NCBI RefSeq assembly: GCF_003347635.1
Contig: NZ_QDFY01000013.1
Span: 32,594-96,593, forward strand
DNA: 64,000 nt
Direction of reading: 5' to 3'
Source of the DNA: Sphingosinicella terrae
GTDB lineage: Bacteria; Pseudomonadota; Alphaproteobacteria; Sphingomonadales; Sphingomonadaceae
Position 1 is the first letter of the stretch. Each line of letters starts with the position of its first letter. Below the pieces are notes generated by a model. That model was not told the origin of the DNA. It saw nothing but the letters and a program-made list of their open reading frames with translations, and did no database searches. The position numbers were made by a program, and so were the translations under genes. Positions 17,689-26,652 of the stretch are shown here, piece after piece.

Positions 17689-17703
17689 TGGCTGTTAATC
17701 TGC
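17689..17703 (+). promoter_or_regulatory. Candidate sigma-54 promoter before nasT-nasS
   Basis: TGGC (17689-17692) and CTGC (17700-17703) give GG and GC elements 12 bases apart, the -24/-12 spacing of sigma-54 promoters (TGGC...TTGC). It would give a leader of about 170 bases to the nasT GTG. Nitrogen-assimilation genes are commonly under NtrC and sigma-54. The match is short and could be chance. Otherwise the 301-base gap from 17587 to 17887 shows no gene. Confidence 0.35.
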
Positions 17704-17887
17704 GGTTTAATATTGCGCAGTGCGGCAGGACGGTGCCGGGACGCGCCGGGCGCCGTCGCTTCGAAGCCGATGAGAGCCCCTCGCCTTCGGCCCACGGCGC
17801 CTTTAGCCTGGTGCAGGCCCAGCCAAAAGGCGGTGAAAACTTAACCCTGGCTTGCCGGAATGCTGCGGCGCAGCATAGCAACGCGCG

Positions 17888-18469
17888 GTGCGCATCGCGA
17901 TCATCGACGAGAAAGCGGGCCGGGCGAGCATCATCCAGGAGGGTCTCGTCGAGGCCGGTCTCACCGACAGCGTCGTCGTCACCGAACGCACCGGCCTGCT
18001 CGCCCGGCTCGAGGCGATCGGCCCCGAGGTGGTGCTGATCGACCTCGAAAATCCCGGCCGCGACGTGCTCGAGGAATATTTCGCCGTCTCCCGGGCGCTG
18101 GCGCGACCGATCGCCATGTTCGTCGACCAGAGCGACGAGGAATCGACGGCAGCCGCGATCGATGCCGGCGTCTCGGCCTATATCGTCGACGGCCTCGCCA
18201 AGAGCCGGATCAAGCCGATCCTCGATCTCGCGGTGCGGCGCTTCCAGGCCTTCTCCAAGCTCCAGCGCGAGCTTCACGAGGCACGGAGCGCGCTCGCCGA
18301 GCGCGCGGTGATCGATCGGGCCAAGGCGATCCTGATGGCGCGGCGGCGGATCGACGAGCCGGCCGCCTATGCCCTGCTGCGCAGCCACGCGATGCGCTCC
18401 AATCGCCGCATCGCCGAGGTGGCCGAGGCGATCGTCACCGCCGAGACTCTGATGGGAGGGGAGGGATGA
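17888..18469 (+). CDS. nasT: ANTAR-domain antiterminator/response regulator NasT
   Basis: A 193-residue protein with a pseudo-receiver domain (about 1-115; conserved D7/E8 and D52 in VLIDLENPGRD) and a C-terminal ANTAR RNA-binding domain (about 130-190; ALAERAVIDRAKAILMARRRIDEPAAYALLRSHAMRSN). NasT binds tandem hairpins in the nitrate-assimilation leader and prevents termination when released by its partner NasS. The start is GTG at 17888. Its stop overlaps the nasS ATG (ATGA at 18466), a very common nasT-nasS coupling. Confidence 0.92.
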   Translation: MRIAIIDEKAGRASIIQEGLVEAGLTDSVVVTERTGLLARLEAIGPEVVLIDLENPGRDVLEEYFAVSRALARPIAMFVDQSDEESTAAAIDAGVSAYIVDGLAKSRIKPILDLAVRRFQAFSKLQRELHEARSALAERAVIDRAKAILMARRRIDEPAAYALLRSHAMRSNRRIAEVAEAIVTAETLMGGEG

Positions 18470-19680
18470 CGCTCGACCGGATCCGGATCGGCTTCCTGCC
18501 GCTGGTCGATGCCGGCGTGCCGATCCTGGCGCACGAGCTCGGCCTGGCCGAGGAGGAGGGCCTGTCGATCGAGCTGGTTCGCGACATGACCTGGGCGACG
18601 GTGCGCGACCGCCTGCTCTACGGCCATAGCGACGCCGCCCACTTAGTCGCGCCGCTGGCGATCGCGACCAGCCTTGGCCGGGGGCGCCCGCCGGCATCGC
18701 TGTCGGTGCCGTTCGTGCTCGGCCTCAACGGCAATGCCGTCACGCTGGCGCCCGATCTCGCCGACGCGGTAGTGCCGGGGCGCGGACTCGGCGATCCGCG
18801 CGCCGCGGGGATACGGCTCGCGCAGGCGGCGCGCGCGCGGCGCGAACGCGGAGCGCGCGTCCGCATCGGCGTCGTCCATCGCTATTCGAGCCACAATTAC
18901 ATGCTGCGCTACTGGCTGGCCGAATGCGGGCTGCGGCCGGACGAGGACATCGAGATCGTCACGATCAGCCCGCCCTTCGCCGCCGATGCGCTGGCGGCGG
19001 GCGAGGTGGACGGGATCTGCGTCGGCGAGCCCTGGAACAGCGTCGCCGTCGAACGCGGCGCCGGCCGGATCGTGCTGGTGACGGCGCAGATCTGGCGCCG
19101 CGGCGTCGAAAAGGTGCTGGCCTTGCGCACGCGCCGGATGGAGGAGGCCCCCGATCTGGTCGACCGCCTGATCCGCGCACTGCACCGCGCCGCCGCGCGC
19201 TTCGCCGATCCGGCGCTGGCCGACATCCATGCCTCGATCCTGGCGCGACCGGCCTATCTCGACGGCTCGGCCGACATGATCCGGCGCGCCATCTCGGACC
19301 GGATCCTGCTCGGCCGGGGCACCGAGCCGGTCCACATCCCCGATTTCATGTTCCAATATCGCCAAGGGGCGAATTTTCCGTGGGTGAGCCAGGCCGCGTG
19401 GCTCTACTCCCAGATGGTGCGATGGGACAAAAGCGCCTTCTCGGAGGCGGATGCCGAGCGAGCGCGGCGGGTGTTCCGGCCCGACGTCTATCGGCGCGCG
19501 CTGGCCGGCACCGGCGCGCCGCTGCCCGGCGCCAGCTCGAAGCTCGAGGGCGCGATCGACGGCGAGCTCGGCGCCGGATCGGTCCAGGGCCGGCTGCTGC
19601 TCGGCACCGACCTGTTCTTCGACGGCCGCGCCTTCGATCCCGACCATATCGCCGATTATCTGCGCGCCCTCCCGGGCTGA
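18466..19680 (+). CDS. nasS: Nitrate/nitrite sensor NasS (NrtA-like, no signal peptide)
   Basis: A 404-residue protein of the NrtA/CmpA substrate-binding fold (FLPLVDAGVPILAHELGLAEEEGLSIELVRD, PFVLGLNGNAVTLAP, RYSSHNYMLRYWLAECGLRPDEDIEIV, EVDGICVGEPWNSVAV, GANFPWVSQAAWLYSQMVRW). It begins directly with the fold and has no export signal, so it acts in the cytoplasm. This, and overlap with nasT, marks it as NasS, which holds NasT inactive until nitrate or nitrite binds. An alternative call, a solute-binding protein of a nitrate ABC transporter, is unlikely as no permease or ATPase gene is near. Confidence 0.88.
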   Translation: MTLDRIRIGFLPLVDAGVPILAHELGLAEEEGLSIELVRDMTWATVRDRLLYGHSDAAHLVAPLAIATSLGRGRPPASLSVPFVLGLNGNAVTLAPDLADAVVPGRGLGDPRAAGIRLAQAARARRERGARVRIGVVHRYSSHNYMLRYWLAECGLRPDEDIEIVTISPPFAADALAAGEVDGICVGEPWNSVAVERGAGRIVLVTAQIWRRGVEKVLALRTRRMEEAPDLVDRLIRALHRAAARFADPALADIHASILARPAYLDGSADMIRRAISDRILLGRGTEPVHIPDFMFQYRQGANFPWVSQAAWLYSQMVRWDKSAFSEADAERARRVFRPDVYRRALAGTGAPLPGASSKLEGAIDGELGAGSVQGRLLLGTDLFFDGRAFDPDHIADYLRALPG

Positions 19681-19735
19681 GACGCGTGCGCGGGGCGCAA
19701 GAGCGCGGCTGCAATTGCTGCATGCGCGAAATTTG

Positions 19736-19763
19736 TTGCAGTGCAGCGGCGAACGACTATCCT
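19736..19763 (+). promoter_or_regulatory. Candidate promoter of the nitrate-assimilation operon
   Basis: TTGCAG (19736-19741), 16 bases, then TATCCT (19758-19763). It overlaps a dyad rich in TGCA steps at about 19708-19748 (GCTGCA...TGCAGC), a possible activator site such as NtrC. Start of transcription near 19770 would leave a leader of about 160 bases containing the hairpins below. The match to the consensus is only moderate. Confidence 0.3.
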
Positions 19764-19810
19764 TCTTCGAGTCGGGCAAAGACGTCCGACCTCACAGAAC
19801 CATTCCGGCC

Positions 19811-19871
19811 GTCCAGCGCGGGGCGACGGGAATAAGGCGGCCGATGACCGGCCGCTACAGGCAATGGTGCC
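19811..19871 (+). promoter_or_regulatory. Candidate pair of ANTAR (NasT) RNA hairpins in the narK leader
   Basis: Hairpin 1: GTCC-AGCGCG-GGGC at 19811-19824. Hairpin 2: GGC-AATGGT-GCC at 19860-19871. Both have six-base loops with A at position 1 and G at position 4, the known ANTAR signature. A third stem (GCGGCCG/CGGCCGC, 19837-19855) lies between. The 3' arm of hairpin 2 overlaps the 5' arm of the terminator at 19869-19912, so binding by NasT would exclude the terminator. The stems are short, so this is a candidate only. Confidence 0.5.
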
Positions 19872-19912
19872 GCCCGACAGGCCGAGACCCGGCATGTCGA
19901 GGCGGCTTTTTT
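19869..19912 (+). terminator. Leader terminator (attenuator) upstream of narK
   Basis: GCCGCC-CGACA (19869-19879) pairs with TGTCG-a-GGCGGC (19895-19906), one bulged base, with an inner GCCG/CGGC stem, followed by TTTTTT (19907-19912). It ends only 19 bases before the narK ATG and therefore must be read through for the operon to be made. This is the arrangement expected for NasT-controlled antitermination. Confidence 0.8.
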
Positions 19913-19931
19913 CGTTTCGGCGAGGTATTGC

Positions 19932-21188
19932 ATGACCGCGACCCCAAATCCCTTCCCGAGCCACCTGCCGCGCCGGCCGGCGCGGCCGGGCTTCTGGTCC
20001 ACCGGCCACCGCCCGACCTTGTTCGCCGCCTTCCTCTATTTCGACCTCGCCTTCATGGTCTGGGTCCTGCTCGGTCCGCTCGCGCCGGACATAGCGCGAG
20101 AGCTCGGGCTCGATCCCGCTCGAACGGGGCTGATGGTGGCGCTGCCGACGCTGGCCGGAGCAATGCTTCGGATCCTGCTCGGCCTGCTGGTCGACCGGAT
20201 CGGGCCGAAGCTGACCGGGACGATCGCCCAGATCGTCGTCATCCTCGGTCTCGGCGCCGCCTGGGCGATCGGGGTTCGATCGTTCGGGGGCACGATCGCC
20301 CTCGGCCTCGTCCTCGGCGTGGCGGGAGCGAGCTTCGCCGTCGCTCTGCCTTTGGCCAGCCGCTGGTACCCGCCCGAACATCAGGGCAAGGCGATGGGCA
20401 TTGCCGGCATGGGAAATAGCGGCACCGTGCTCGCCGCCTTGTTCGCGCCGATGCTCGCCGCCGCCTTCGGCTGGAACGCCGTGCTCGGCCTCGTCACCCT
20501 TCCCCTGACGCTCGTCCTCCTCCTCTATCTCTTCCTTGCGCGGGATCCGCCGGGGCGACCGCCGGCGCGATCGCCCGCCGGCTATCTCGCCCCCTTGCGG
20601 ACCCGCGACGCCTGGTGGTTCATGTTCCTCTACGGCGTAACCTTCGGCGGCTTCTCCGGCCTGGCGGCATCGCTCTCGCTCTACTTCACCGACCGGTTCG
20701 CGCTCTCGACCGTCGCCGCCGGCTATTGCACCGCCGCCTGCGTCTTCGCCGGATCCCTGGTCCGCCCGATCGGCGGCGCGCTCGCCGACCGCTTCGGCGG
20801 CGCCGGCACGCTCAGTCTCGTCTATCTGGTCGCGGCGATCGCCCTGATCGGGATCAGCTTCGGCCCGGCCACGGTGCCGGCCGCGCTCGCTTTGTTCGTC
20901 CTCGCCATGCTCGCCCTCGGCGCGGGAAACGGCGCCGTCTTCCAGCTCGTCCCGCAGCGCTTTCCGGGCGAGATCGGGGTGATGACCGGGCTGGTCGGCA
21001 TGGCCGGCGGGGTCGGCGGCTTCTACCTCGCTTCGAGCCTCGGCTTCGCGCGCCAGGCGGTGGGAAGCTACCAGCCCGGCTTCCTGATCTTCGCGGCGCT
21101 GGCGGTGATCGCCCTGGCCGGGGTCAACCGGGTCAAGCGGCGCTGGCGATCGAGCTGGGGGCTCGACGCCAAGGGAGTGCGGATCTGA
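19932..21188 (+). CDS. narK: NarK-family MFS nitrate/nitrite transporter
   Basis: A 418-residue inner-membrane protein with about twelve hydrophobic segments. The nitrate/nitrite porter signature is present twice: GMGNSGTVLAALFAPMLA (near residue 157) and GMAGGVGGFYLASSLG (near 357). It would import nitrate (or exchange nitrite) for assimilation. First gene after the attenuator leader, and its TGA shares a base with the nirB ATG, so it is the head of the narK-nirB-nirD-nasA operon. Confidence 0.93.
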   Translation: MTATPNPFPSHLPRRPARPGFWSTGHRPTLFAAFLYFDLAFMVWVLLGPLAPDIARELGLDPARTGLMVALPTLAGAMLRILLGLLVDRIGPKLTGTIAQIVVILGLGAAWAIGVRSFGGTIALGLVLGVAGASFAVALPLASRWYPPEHQGKAMGIAGMGNSGTVLAALFAPMLAAAFGWNAVLGLVTLPLTLVLLLYLFLARDPPGRPPARSPAGYLAPLRTRDAWWFMFLYGVTFGGFSGLAASLSLYFTDRFALSTVAAGYCTAACVFAGSLVRPIGGALADRFGGAGTLSLVYLVAAIALIGISFGPATVPAALALFVLAMLALGAGNGAVFQLVPQRFPGEIGVMTGLVGMAGGVGGFYLASSLGFARQAVGSYQPGFLIFAALAVIALAGVNRVKRRWRSSWGLDAKGVRI

Positions 21189-23671
21189 TGAGCCGGCACT
21201 GGACCCCGCCCGCGGACCCGGCGGACGCGCGGCCGCGCCTCGTCGTCATCGGCAACGGCATGGCCGGCTGCCGCGCCGTCGAGGAGCTGCTCGCCCGCGA
21301 TCCGGACCGCTACCGGATCACGATCATCGGCGCCGAGCCGCACGTCAATTACAACCGGATCATGCTCTCGCCCTTGCTCGCCGGCGAGAAGAGCTTCGAC
21401 GAGATCGTCATCAACGACGCCGGCTGGTACGAGGAGAACAAGATCGCCCTCGTGTCGGGGGACCCGGCCGTGGCGGTCGACCGGAGGGCGAAACGAGTGA
21501 CGACGCGCAGCGGCGCCGCCATCCCCTACGACAAGCTGCTGCTCGCCACCGGCTCGGATCCCGTCATCATCCCGGTGCCCGGCCACGACCTGCCCGGCGT
21601 GGTGGCCTTCAGGGAACTGGCCGACGTCGACGCGATGCTCGCGGCGGCCGAGGACGGCGGCGAGGCGGTGGTGATCGGCGGCGGCCTGCTCGGCCTCGAG
21701 GCGGCGCACGGCCTCTCGCGCCGCGGCATGCGGGTGACCGTCGTCCATCTCATGCCGACCTTGATGGAGCGCCAGCTCGACGAGGCAGCCGGCTGGCTGC
21801 TCAAGTCCAGCCTCGAGGCGCGAGGGCAGACCATCCTGACCTCCGCCTCGACCCGCGAGATTTACGGGGGCGGACGCGTCGAGGGTGTCCGGCTCGAGGA
21901 TGGCCGCGAGGTGCCGGCGCGGCTGGTGGTGATGGCGGTCGGGATCCGCCCCAATGCCGCGCTGGCGCGCGAGGCGGGCCTCGAGGTCGGCCGTGGCGTC
22001 GTCGTCGACGATCATATGGTGACGAGCGACCCGGACGTGCTCGCGGTCGGGGAATGCGCCGAGCATCGCGGCCAATGCTACGGGCTGGTGGCGCCGATCT
22101 GGGACATGTGCCGCGCCGTCGCCGACGGGCTCACCACGGGCCCGCGCCCCTATGCCGGCTCGGCCGTGTCGACCAAGCTCAAGGTCTCCGGAATCGACGT
22201 CTTCTCGGCGGGCGACCTGGCCGGCGGCGCGGGCTGCGAGGACATCGTCCTGCGGGACGCGGCGCGCGGCGTCTACAAAAGGCTGATCGTCCAGGGCGAG
22301 CGGCTGGTCGGCGCGGTGCTCTACGGCGACACCGAGGACGGCAATTGGTATTTCCAGCTGCTCCGCGAGGGCGCCGACATCGCGCCGCTGCGCGACAACA
22401 TCATCTTCGGCCGCGCCTTCGCGGAGGGCGGCGCCGCGGACCCTAAGGACGCCGTTGCGGCACTGCCCGACGAGGCGGAGATCTGCGGCTGCAACGGCGT
22501 GTGCAAGGGCAGGATCATAGCCGCCATCGCCGAGCAGGGCGCGGCGACGCTGGACGACGTGCGCGCTCTCACCAAGGCCTCGGCGTCGTGCGGATCGTGC
22601 ACGGGACCGGTCGAGGCGCTGCTCGCCTCGACGCTCGGCGAGTCCTATGCCGGCGAGCGCGCCGTCCGGACGATGTGCAAATGCACCAGCTTCGGCCATG
22701 GCGACGTGCGGCGCGAGATCGTCGCTCAGGGGATGAAGTCGATTCCCGAGGTGATGCACAAGCTGCACTGGGCGACGCCGGACGGCTGCGCCTCCTGCCG
22801 GCCGGCGCTCAATTACTATCTGCTCTGCGCCTGGCCGGGCGATTATGCGGACGACGAGCAGAGCCGCTTCGTCAACGAGCGGCTCCACGCCAACATCCAG
22901 AAGGACGGCACCTATTCGGTGGTGCCGCGCATGTGGGGCGGGATCACCAGCCCGAAGGAATTGCGGGCGATCGCCGACGTCGTCGAGAAATATGACGCGA
23001 AGATGGTCAAGGTCACCGGCGGCCAGCGGCTCGACATCTTCGGCATTCGCAAGGAGGACCTGCCGGCGGTCTGGGCAGACCTCAACGCGGCCGGCATGGT
23101 CTCGGGCCACGCCTACGGCAAGGCGCTGCGGACGGTGAAGACCTGCGTCGGCTCCGAATGGTGCCGGTTCGGCACCCAGGATTCGACCGGACTCGGCGTC
23201 CGGCTGGAGCAGATGAGCTGGGGCAGCTGGATGCCCCACAAGTTCAAGATGGCGGTGTCGGGCTGCCCCCGCAATTGCGCCGAGGCGACGATCAAGGATT
23301 TCGGCGTGATCTGCGTCGACAGCGGCTACGAACTGCATGTCGGCGGCAATGGCGGCATCAGGCTGAGGGGCACCGACCTCCTGTGCAAGGTGGAGACCGA
23401 GGCGGAGGCGATCGAATATTGCGCCGCCTTCGTGCAGCTCTACCGCGAGGAAGCGCATTATCTCGAGCGGACGGCGCCGTGGATCGAGCGGGTCGGGATC
23501 GAGCCGATCCGGGCCCGTATCCTCGATCCGGCGAGCCGCGGCGCGCTCGCCGAGAGGTTCCGCCAGTCGCAGCGGCACAGCCAGCACGATCCGTGGGCGC
23601 AGCGCGCGCGCGGTCGCGACCGCCACCTCCACCACCATCTGGCCGAGGTCCGGCCGAAGGAGAATGCCTGA
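21188..23671 (+). CDS. nirB: Assimilatory nitrite reductase [NAD(P)H], large subunit NirB
   Basis: An 827-residue cytosolic enzyme reducing nitrite to ammonia. Order: FAD/NAD(P) domains (about 1-400; VVIGNGMAGCRAVEELL and VVIGGGLLGLEAAHGLSRRG), a BFD-like [2Fe-2S] domain (about 430-485; CGCNGVCKGRIIAAI and CGSCTGPVEALL), then ferredoxin-like and sulfite/nitrite reductase domains. The siroheme/4Fe-4S ligands are in TCVGSEWCRFG (C-x5-C) and SGCPRNCAEA (C-x3-C). The C-terminus is His-rich. Length is normal. Coupled by one-base overlaps to narK and nirD. Confidence 0.96.
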   Translation: MSRHWTPPADPADARPRLVVIGNGMAGCRAVEELLARDPDRYRITIIGAEPHVNYNRIMLSPLLAGEKSFDEIVINDAGWYEENKIALVSGDPAVAVDRRAKRVTTRSGAAIPYDKLLLATGSDPVIIPVPGHDLPGVVAFRELADVDAMLAAAEDGGEAVVIGGGLLGLEAAHGLSRRGMRVTVVHLMPTLMERQLDEAAGWLLKSSLEARGQTILTSASTREIYGGGRVEGVRLEDGREVPARLVVMAVGIRPNAALAREAGLEVGRGVVVDDHMVTSDPDVLAVGECAEHRGQCYGLVAPIWDMCRAVADGLTTGPRPYAGSAVSTKLKVSGIDVFSAGDLAGGAGCEDIVLRDAARGVYKRLIVQGERLVGAVLYGDTEDGNWYFQLLREGADIAPLRDNIIFGRAFAEGGAADPKDAVAALPDEAEICGCNGVCKGRIIAAIAEQGAATLDDVRALTKASASCGSCTGPVEALLASTLGESYAGERAVRTMCKCTSFGHGDVRREIVAQGMKSIPEVMHKLHWATPDGCASCRPALNYYLLCAWPGDYADDEQSRFVNERLHANIQKDGTYSVVPRMWGGITSPKELRAIADVVEKYDAKMVKVTGGQRLDIFGIRKEDLPAVWADLNAAGMVSGHAYGKALRTVKTCVGSEWCRFGTQDSTGLGVRLEQMSWGSWMPHKFKMAVSGCPRNCAEATIKDFGVICVDSGYELHVGGNGGIRLRGTDLLCKVETEAEAIEYCAAFVQLYREEAHYLERTAPWIERVGIEPIRARILDPASRGALAERFRQSQRHSQHDPWAQRARGRDRHLHHHLAEVRPKENA

Positions 23672-24021
23672 TGGATCGCAGCCTGTTCGGCGAGTGGCTG
23701 GACCTCGGCCCGATCGAGGACATCCCGCTGCGCGGCGCCCGCAGCGTCCCCGTCCAGGGCGGCGAGGAGATCGCCGTCTTCCGCACCGGGGAGGGCCGCG
23801 TCTACGCCCTGGTCAACAAATGCCCGCATCGCGCCGGACCGCTCAGCCAGGGCATCGTCCATGGCGACAAGGTCGCCTGTCCGCTGCACAATTGGGTCAT
23901 CTCGCTCGCCACCGGCCAGGCCGAGGGCGCCGACATCGGCTGCACGCCGACAATCGAGGTGCGGGTCGTCTCCGGCCGGGTGCAGCTCAAGCGCGCGGCG
24001 GTGGTGGGCCGCGCCGCCTGA
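23671..24021 (+). CDS. nirD: Nitrite reductase small subunit NirD (Rieske-type)
   Basis: A 116-residue Rieske-fold protein. The cluster motif is C51-P-H53...C70-P-L-H73, complete, so the domain can bind a [2Fe-2S] cluster. NirD partners NirB in NAD(P)H-dependent nitrite reduction. Starts in the last base of the nirB stop; nasA follows one base after its stop. Confidence 0.93.
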   Translation: MDRSLFGEWLDLGPIEDIPLRGARSVPVQGGEEIAVFRTGEGRVYALVNKCPHRAGPLSQGIVHGDKVACPLHNWVISLATGQAEGADIGCTPTIEVRVVSGRVQLKRAAVVGRAA

Positions 24022-24022
24022 G

Positions 24023-26614
24023 ATGGAGTCGGTCCGGACCACCTGTCCCTATTGCGGCGTCGGCTGCGGCATCCTCGCCCGCGCGGCCGAGGGCCAGGCG
24101 GAGATCAAGGGCGATCCGGAACACCCGGCCAATCGCGGCCGCTTGTGCTCCAAGGGCGCCAACCTGGCCGAGACGCTTACCCCCGAGGGGCGGCTGCTTC
24201 ACCCGATCGTCCACGGCCGGCGCGCCAGCTGGGACCGGGCGCTCGGCCTGGTCGCGCGGCGGATGGCGGCCTGCGTGCGCGACCACGGTCCGGACAGCGT
24301 CGGCTTCTATCTGTCGGGCCAGCTCCTCACCGAGGATTATTACGTCGCCAACAAGCTGATGAAGGGCTTCATCGGATCGGCCAATGTCGACACCAATTCG
24401 CGCCTGTGCATGTCGAGCGCCGTCGCCGCCCATGTCCGAGCGTTCGGCGAGGACATCGTCCCGGCCGGCTATGACGATCTCGACCAGGCCGACCTCGTCG
24501 TCCTGATCGGCTCCAACGCCGCCTGGTGCCATCCCGTTCTCCACCAGCGCATCCTCGCCGCCCGCGAGGCGCGCGGGACCCGCATCGTCGTCGTCGACCC
24601 GCGCCGGACCGAGACGGCCGAGGAGGCCGACCTGCACCTCGCCTTGCGACCCGGCACCGACATCGCCCTGATCAACGGTCTGCTCGCGCATTGCCGCCGC
24701 AGCGGCCTGGTCGACGACGCCTACATCGCCCGTAGCGTCCACGTCCCGGACGGCTTCTGGTCATCGATCGAGCAAGCGGGCGATCCCTGGTCGGTGGCGC
24801 GCGCCTGCGACCTGGCGCCGGCCGACGTCCAAGCCTTTTTCCGGCTGTTCGCCGAGCGTCCGCGCACGGTCACCCTGTTCAGCCAGGGGATCAACCAGTC
24901 GGTGCGCGGCACCGACCAGGCCAATGCGATCCTCAATCTCCATTTGGCGACCGGGCGGATCGGCAGGCCCGGCGCCGCTCCTTTCTCCATAACCGGCCAG
25001 CCCAATGCGATGGGCGGGCGCGAGGTCGGCGGCCTCGCCACCAGCCTCGCCGCCCATATGGATTTCGGCCCCGACAATGTGGAGCGCCTGCGCCGCTTCT
25101 GGGCCGCGCCGAACGTCGCGTCGAAGCCGGGGCTGAAGGCCGTGGACCTGTTCCGCGCCGTGCGCGACGGCCGCGTCAGGATGCTTTGGATCATGGCCAC
25201 CAATCCGGCGGTGAGCCTGCCCGATGCGGGGGAGGTGCGCTCGGCGCTGGCGCGCTGCCCTTTCCTCGTCGTCTCCGACTGCATCGCCGAGACCGACACC
25301 AGCCGCTTCGCCCATGTGAAGCTGCCGGCGGCCGCCTGGGGCGAGAAGGACGGCACCGTCACCAATTCGGAGCGCAGGATCAGCCGGCAGCGACCCTTCC
25401 TGTCTCCGCCCGGCGAGGCGCGGCCGGACTGGTGGATCGTCGCCGAGGTGGCGCGGCGGATGGGCTGGGGCGACGCCTTCGCCTATCGCGGCCCGGCCGA
25501 CATCTATCGCGAGCATGTCCGGCTGTGCGCGTATCAGAATGACGGTCAACGGCGGCTCGACCTCGGCCGTCACGCCGGCCTGTCCGACGCCGGCTATGCG
25601 GCGATGGAACCCTGGCAGTGGGGCGGGCGGCCATTCGCCGACGGCCGCTTTCCCACCGCCGACGGCAAGGCGCGGCTGGTCGCGATGCGGCCGGCGCGGC
25701 CGGAAGCGCCGCTGGCGCGCTGGCCGCTCCTGCTCAACAGCGGGCGCTATCGGGATCAATGGCACAGCATGACCCGCACCGGCCTGTCGCCGCGGCTGGC
25801 GCGCCATCGGCCCGAGCCCTTCGTCGAGATCGCTCCAGCCGATGCCGAGGCCGCAGGCATCGCCGAGGGCGACCTGGTGCGCGTCGCGACCCCGCAGGCC
25901 GCGAGCCTGTTCCGTGCCCGGCTCACAGACCGACACCGTCCCGGCGAGCTGTTCGTGCCGATCCACTGGACCGACCGGCAGGCGACCGGCGGCCGGACCG
26001 GGCTGCTGACGCGGCCGCTCGTCGACCCGCATTCGGGCCAGCCCGGCTTCAAGGCGACGCCGGCGGCGATCGCCAAGGCGGCGGTCGACTGGCACGGCTT
26101 CCTTGTCGCGCGGACGCTGCCCGCGGCGATCGGCACCCTCTACGCGGTCCGGATCCGGCTCGCCGGCGGCTGGCTGGTCGAGCTGGCCGGCAGCGGCGAT
26201 CCGGCCCCGCAGGCGGAGCGCCTGCTTCCCGCCGGTCACCGTGTCGAAGCCAATGACGCGGCGCGCCGGCAGCTGCGCATCGTCGTCGAACGGGAGGGGA
26301 AGCTCGAGGGGGCTTTGCTGATAGGGCGGCCCGGCTCGCTGCCGCCGCGCGAGTGGCTGATCGGGCAGCTGGCAGGCGACGACGAGGCAGCCTCGGCTGC
26401 GGAATGGCTCGCCGGCCGTCCGCTCGGCGCGCGGCCGGCCGCCGGCCCGATGTTGTGCGCCTGCTTCGAGGTCACGGCTGACCGGGTCGCGCAGGCCATC
26501 GCCGAGCATGATCTGGGCAGCGTCGAGCAAGTCGGGTCATTGCTGCGGGCGGGGTCGAATTGCGGCGCCTGCCGGCCCGAGATACGCGCGCTGCTTCGCC
26601 GCAACTTCGCTTAG
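24023..26614 (+). CDS. nasA: Assimilatory nitrate reductase, molybdopterin catalytic subunit with fused BFD domain
   Basis: An 863-residue enzyme reducing nitrate to nitrite. The N-terminal 4Fe-4S motif is C8-P-Y-C11...C15...C42. The bis-MGD domains follow (DTNSRLCMSSAVAAHVRAFGED, WIMATNPAVSLPDAG, LPAAAWGEKDGTVTNSERRISRQR), then the molydopterin-dinucleotide-binding domain (about 590-700) and a C-terminal BFD-like [2Fe-2S] domain (CACFEVTADRVAQAI and GSNCGACRPEIRALL), as in Klebsiella NasA. No separate flavin electron-transfer subunit is near, so its electron donor is not evident. Last gene of the operon; a large hairpin follows. Confidence 0.95.
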   Translation: MESVRTTCPYCGVGCGILARAAEGQAEIKGDPEHPANRGRLCSKGANLAETLTPEGRLLHPIVHGRRASWDRALGLVARRMAACVRDHGPDSVGFYLSGQLLTEDYYVANKLMKGFIGSANVDTNSRLCMSSAVAAHVRAFGEDIVPAGYDDLDQADLVVLIGSNAAWCHPVLHQRILAAREARGTRIVVVDPRRTETAEEADLHLALRPGTDIALINGLLAHCRRSGLVDDAYIARSVHVPDGFWSSIEQAGDPWSVARACDLAPADVQAFFRLFAERPRTVTLFSQGINQSVRGTDQANAILNLHLATGRIGRPGAAPFSITGQPNAMGGREVGGLATSLAAHMDFGPDNVERLRRFWAAPNVASKPGLKAVDLFRAVRDGRVRMLWIMATNPAVSLPDAGEVRSALARCPFLVVSDCIAETDTSRFAHVKLPAAAWGEKDGTVTNSERRISRQRPFLSPPGEARPDWWIVAEVARRMGWGDAFAYRGPADIYREHVRLCAYQNDGQRRLDLGRHAGLSDAGYAAMEPWQWGGRPFADGRFPTADGKARLVAMRPARPEAPLARWPLLLNSGRYRDQWHSMTRTGLSPRLARHRPEPFVEIAPADAEAAGIAEGDLVRVATPQAASLFRARLTDRHRPGELFVPIHWTDRQATGGRTGLLTRPLVDPHSGQPGFKATPAAIAKAAVDWHGFLVARTLPAAIGTLYAVRIRLAGGWLVELAGSGDPAPQAERLLPAGHRVEANDAARRQLRIVVEREGKLEGALLIGRPGSLPPREWLIGQLAGDDEAASAAEWLAGRPLGARPAAGPMLCACFEVTADRVAQAIAEHDLGSVEQVGSLLRAGSNCGACRPEIRALLRRNFA

Positions 26615-26619
26615 GGGAG

Positions 26620-26647
26620 GGGCCCGGGAGGACATCCTCCCGGGCCC
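26620..26647. terminator. Strong 12-bp hairpin between convergent genes (no T-run)
   Basis: GGGCCCGGGAGG (26620-26631) and CCTCCCGGGCCC (26636-26647) are exact complements around ACAT. It lies just after nasA and just before the end of the opposite-strand gene at 26653, so it may end or protect both transcripts. The lack of a T-tract on either side argues against a classic intrinsic terminator. Confidence 0.5.
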
Positions 26648-26652
26648 GAGGA

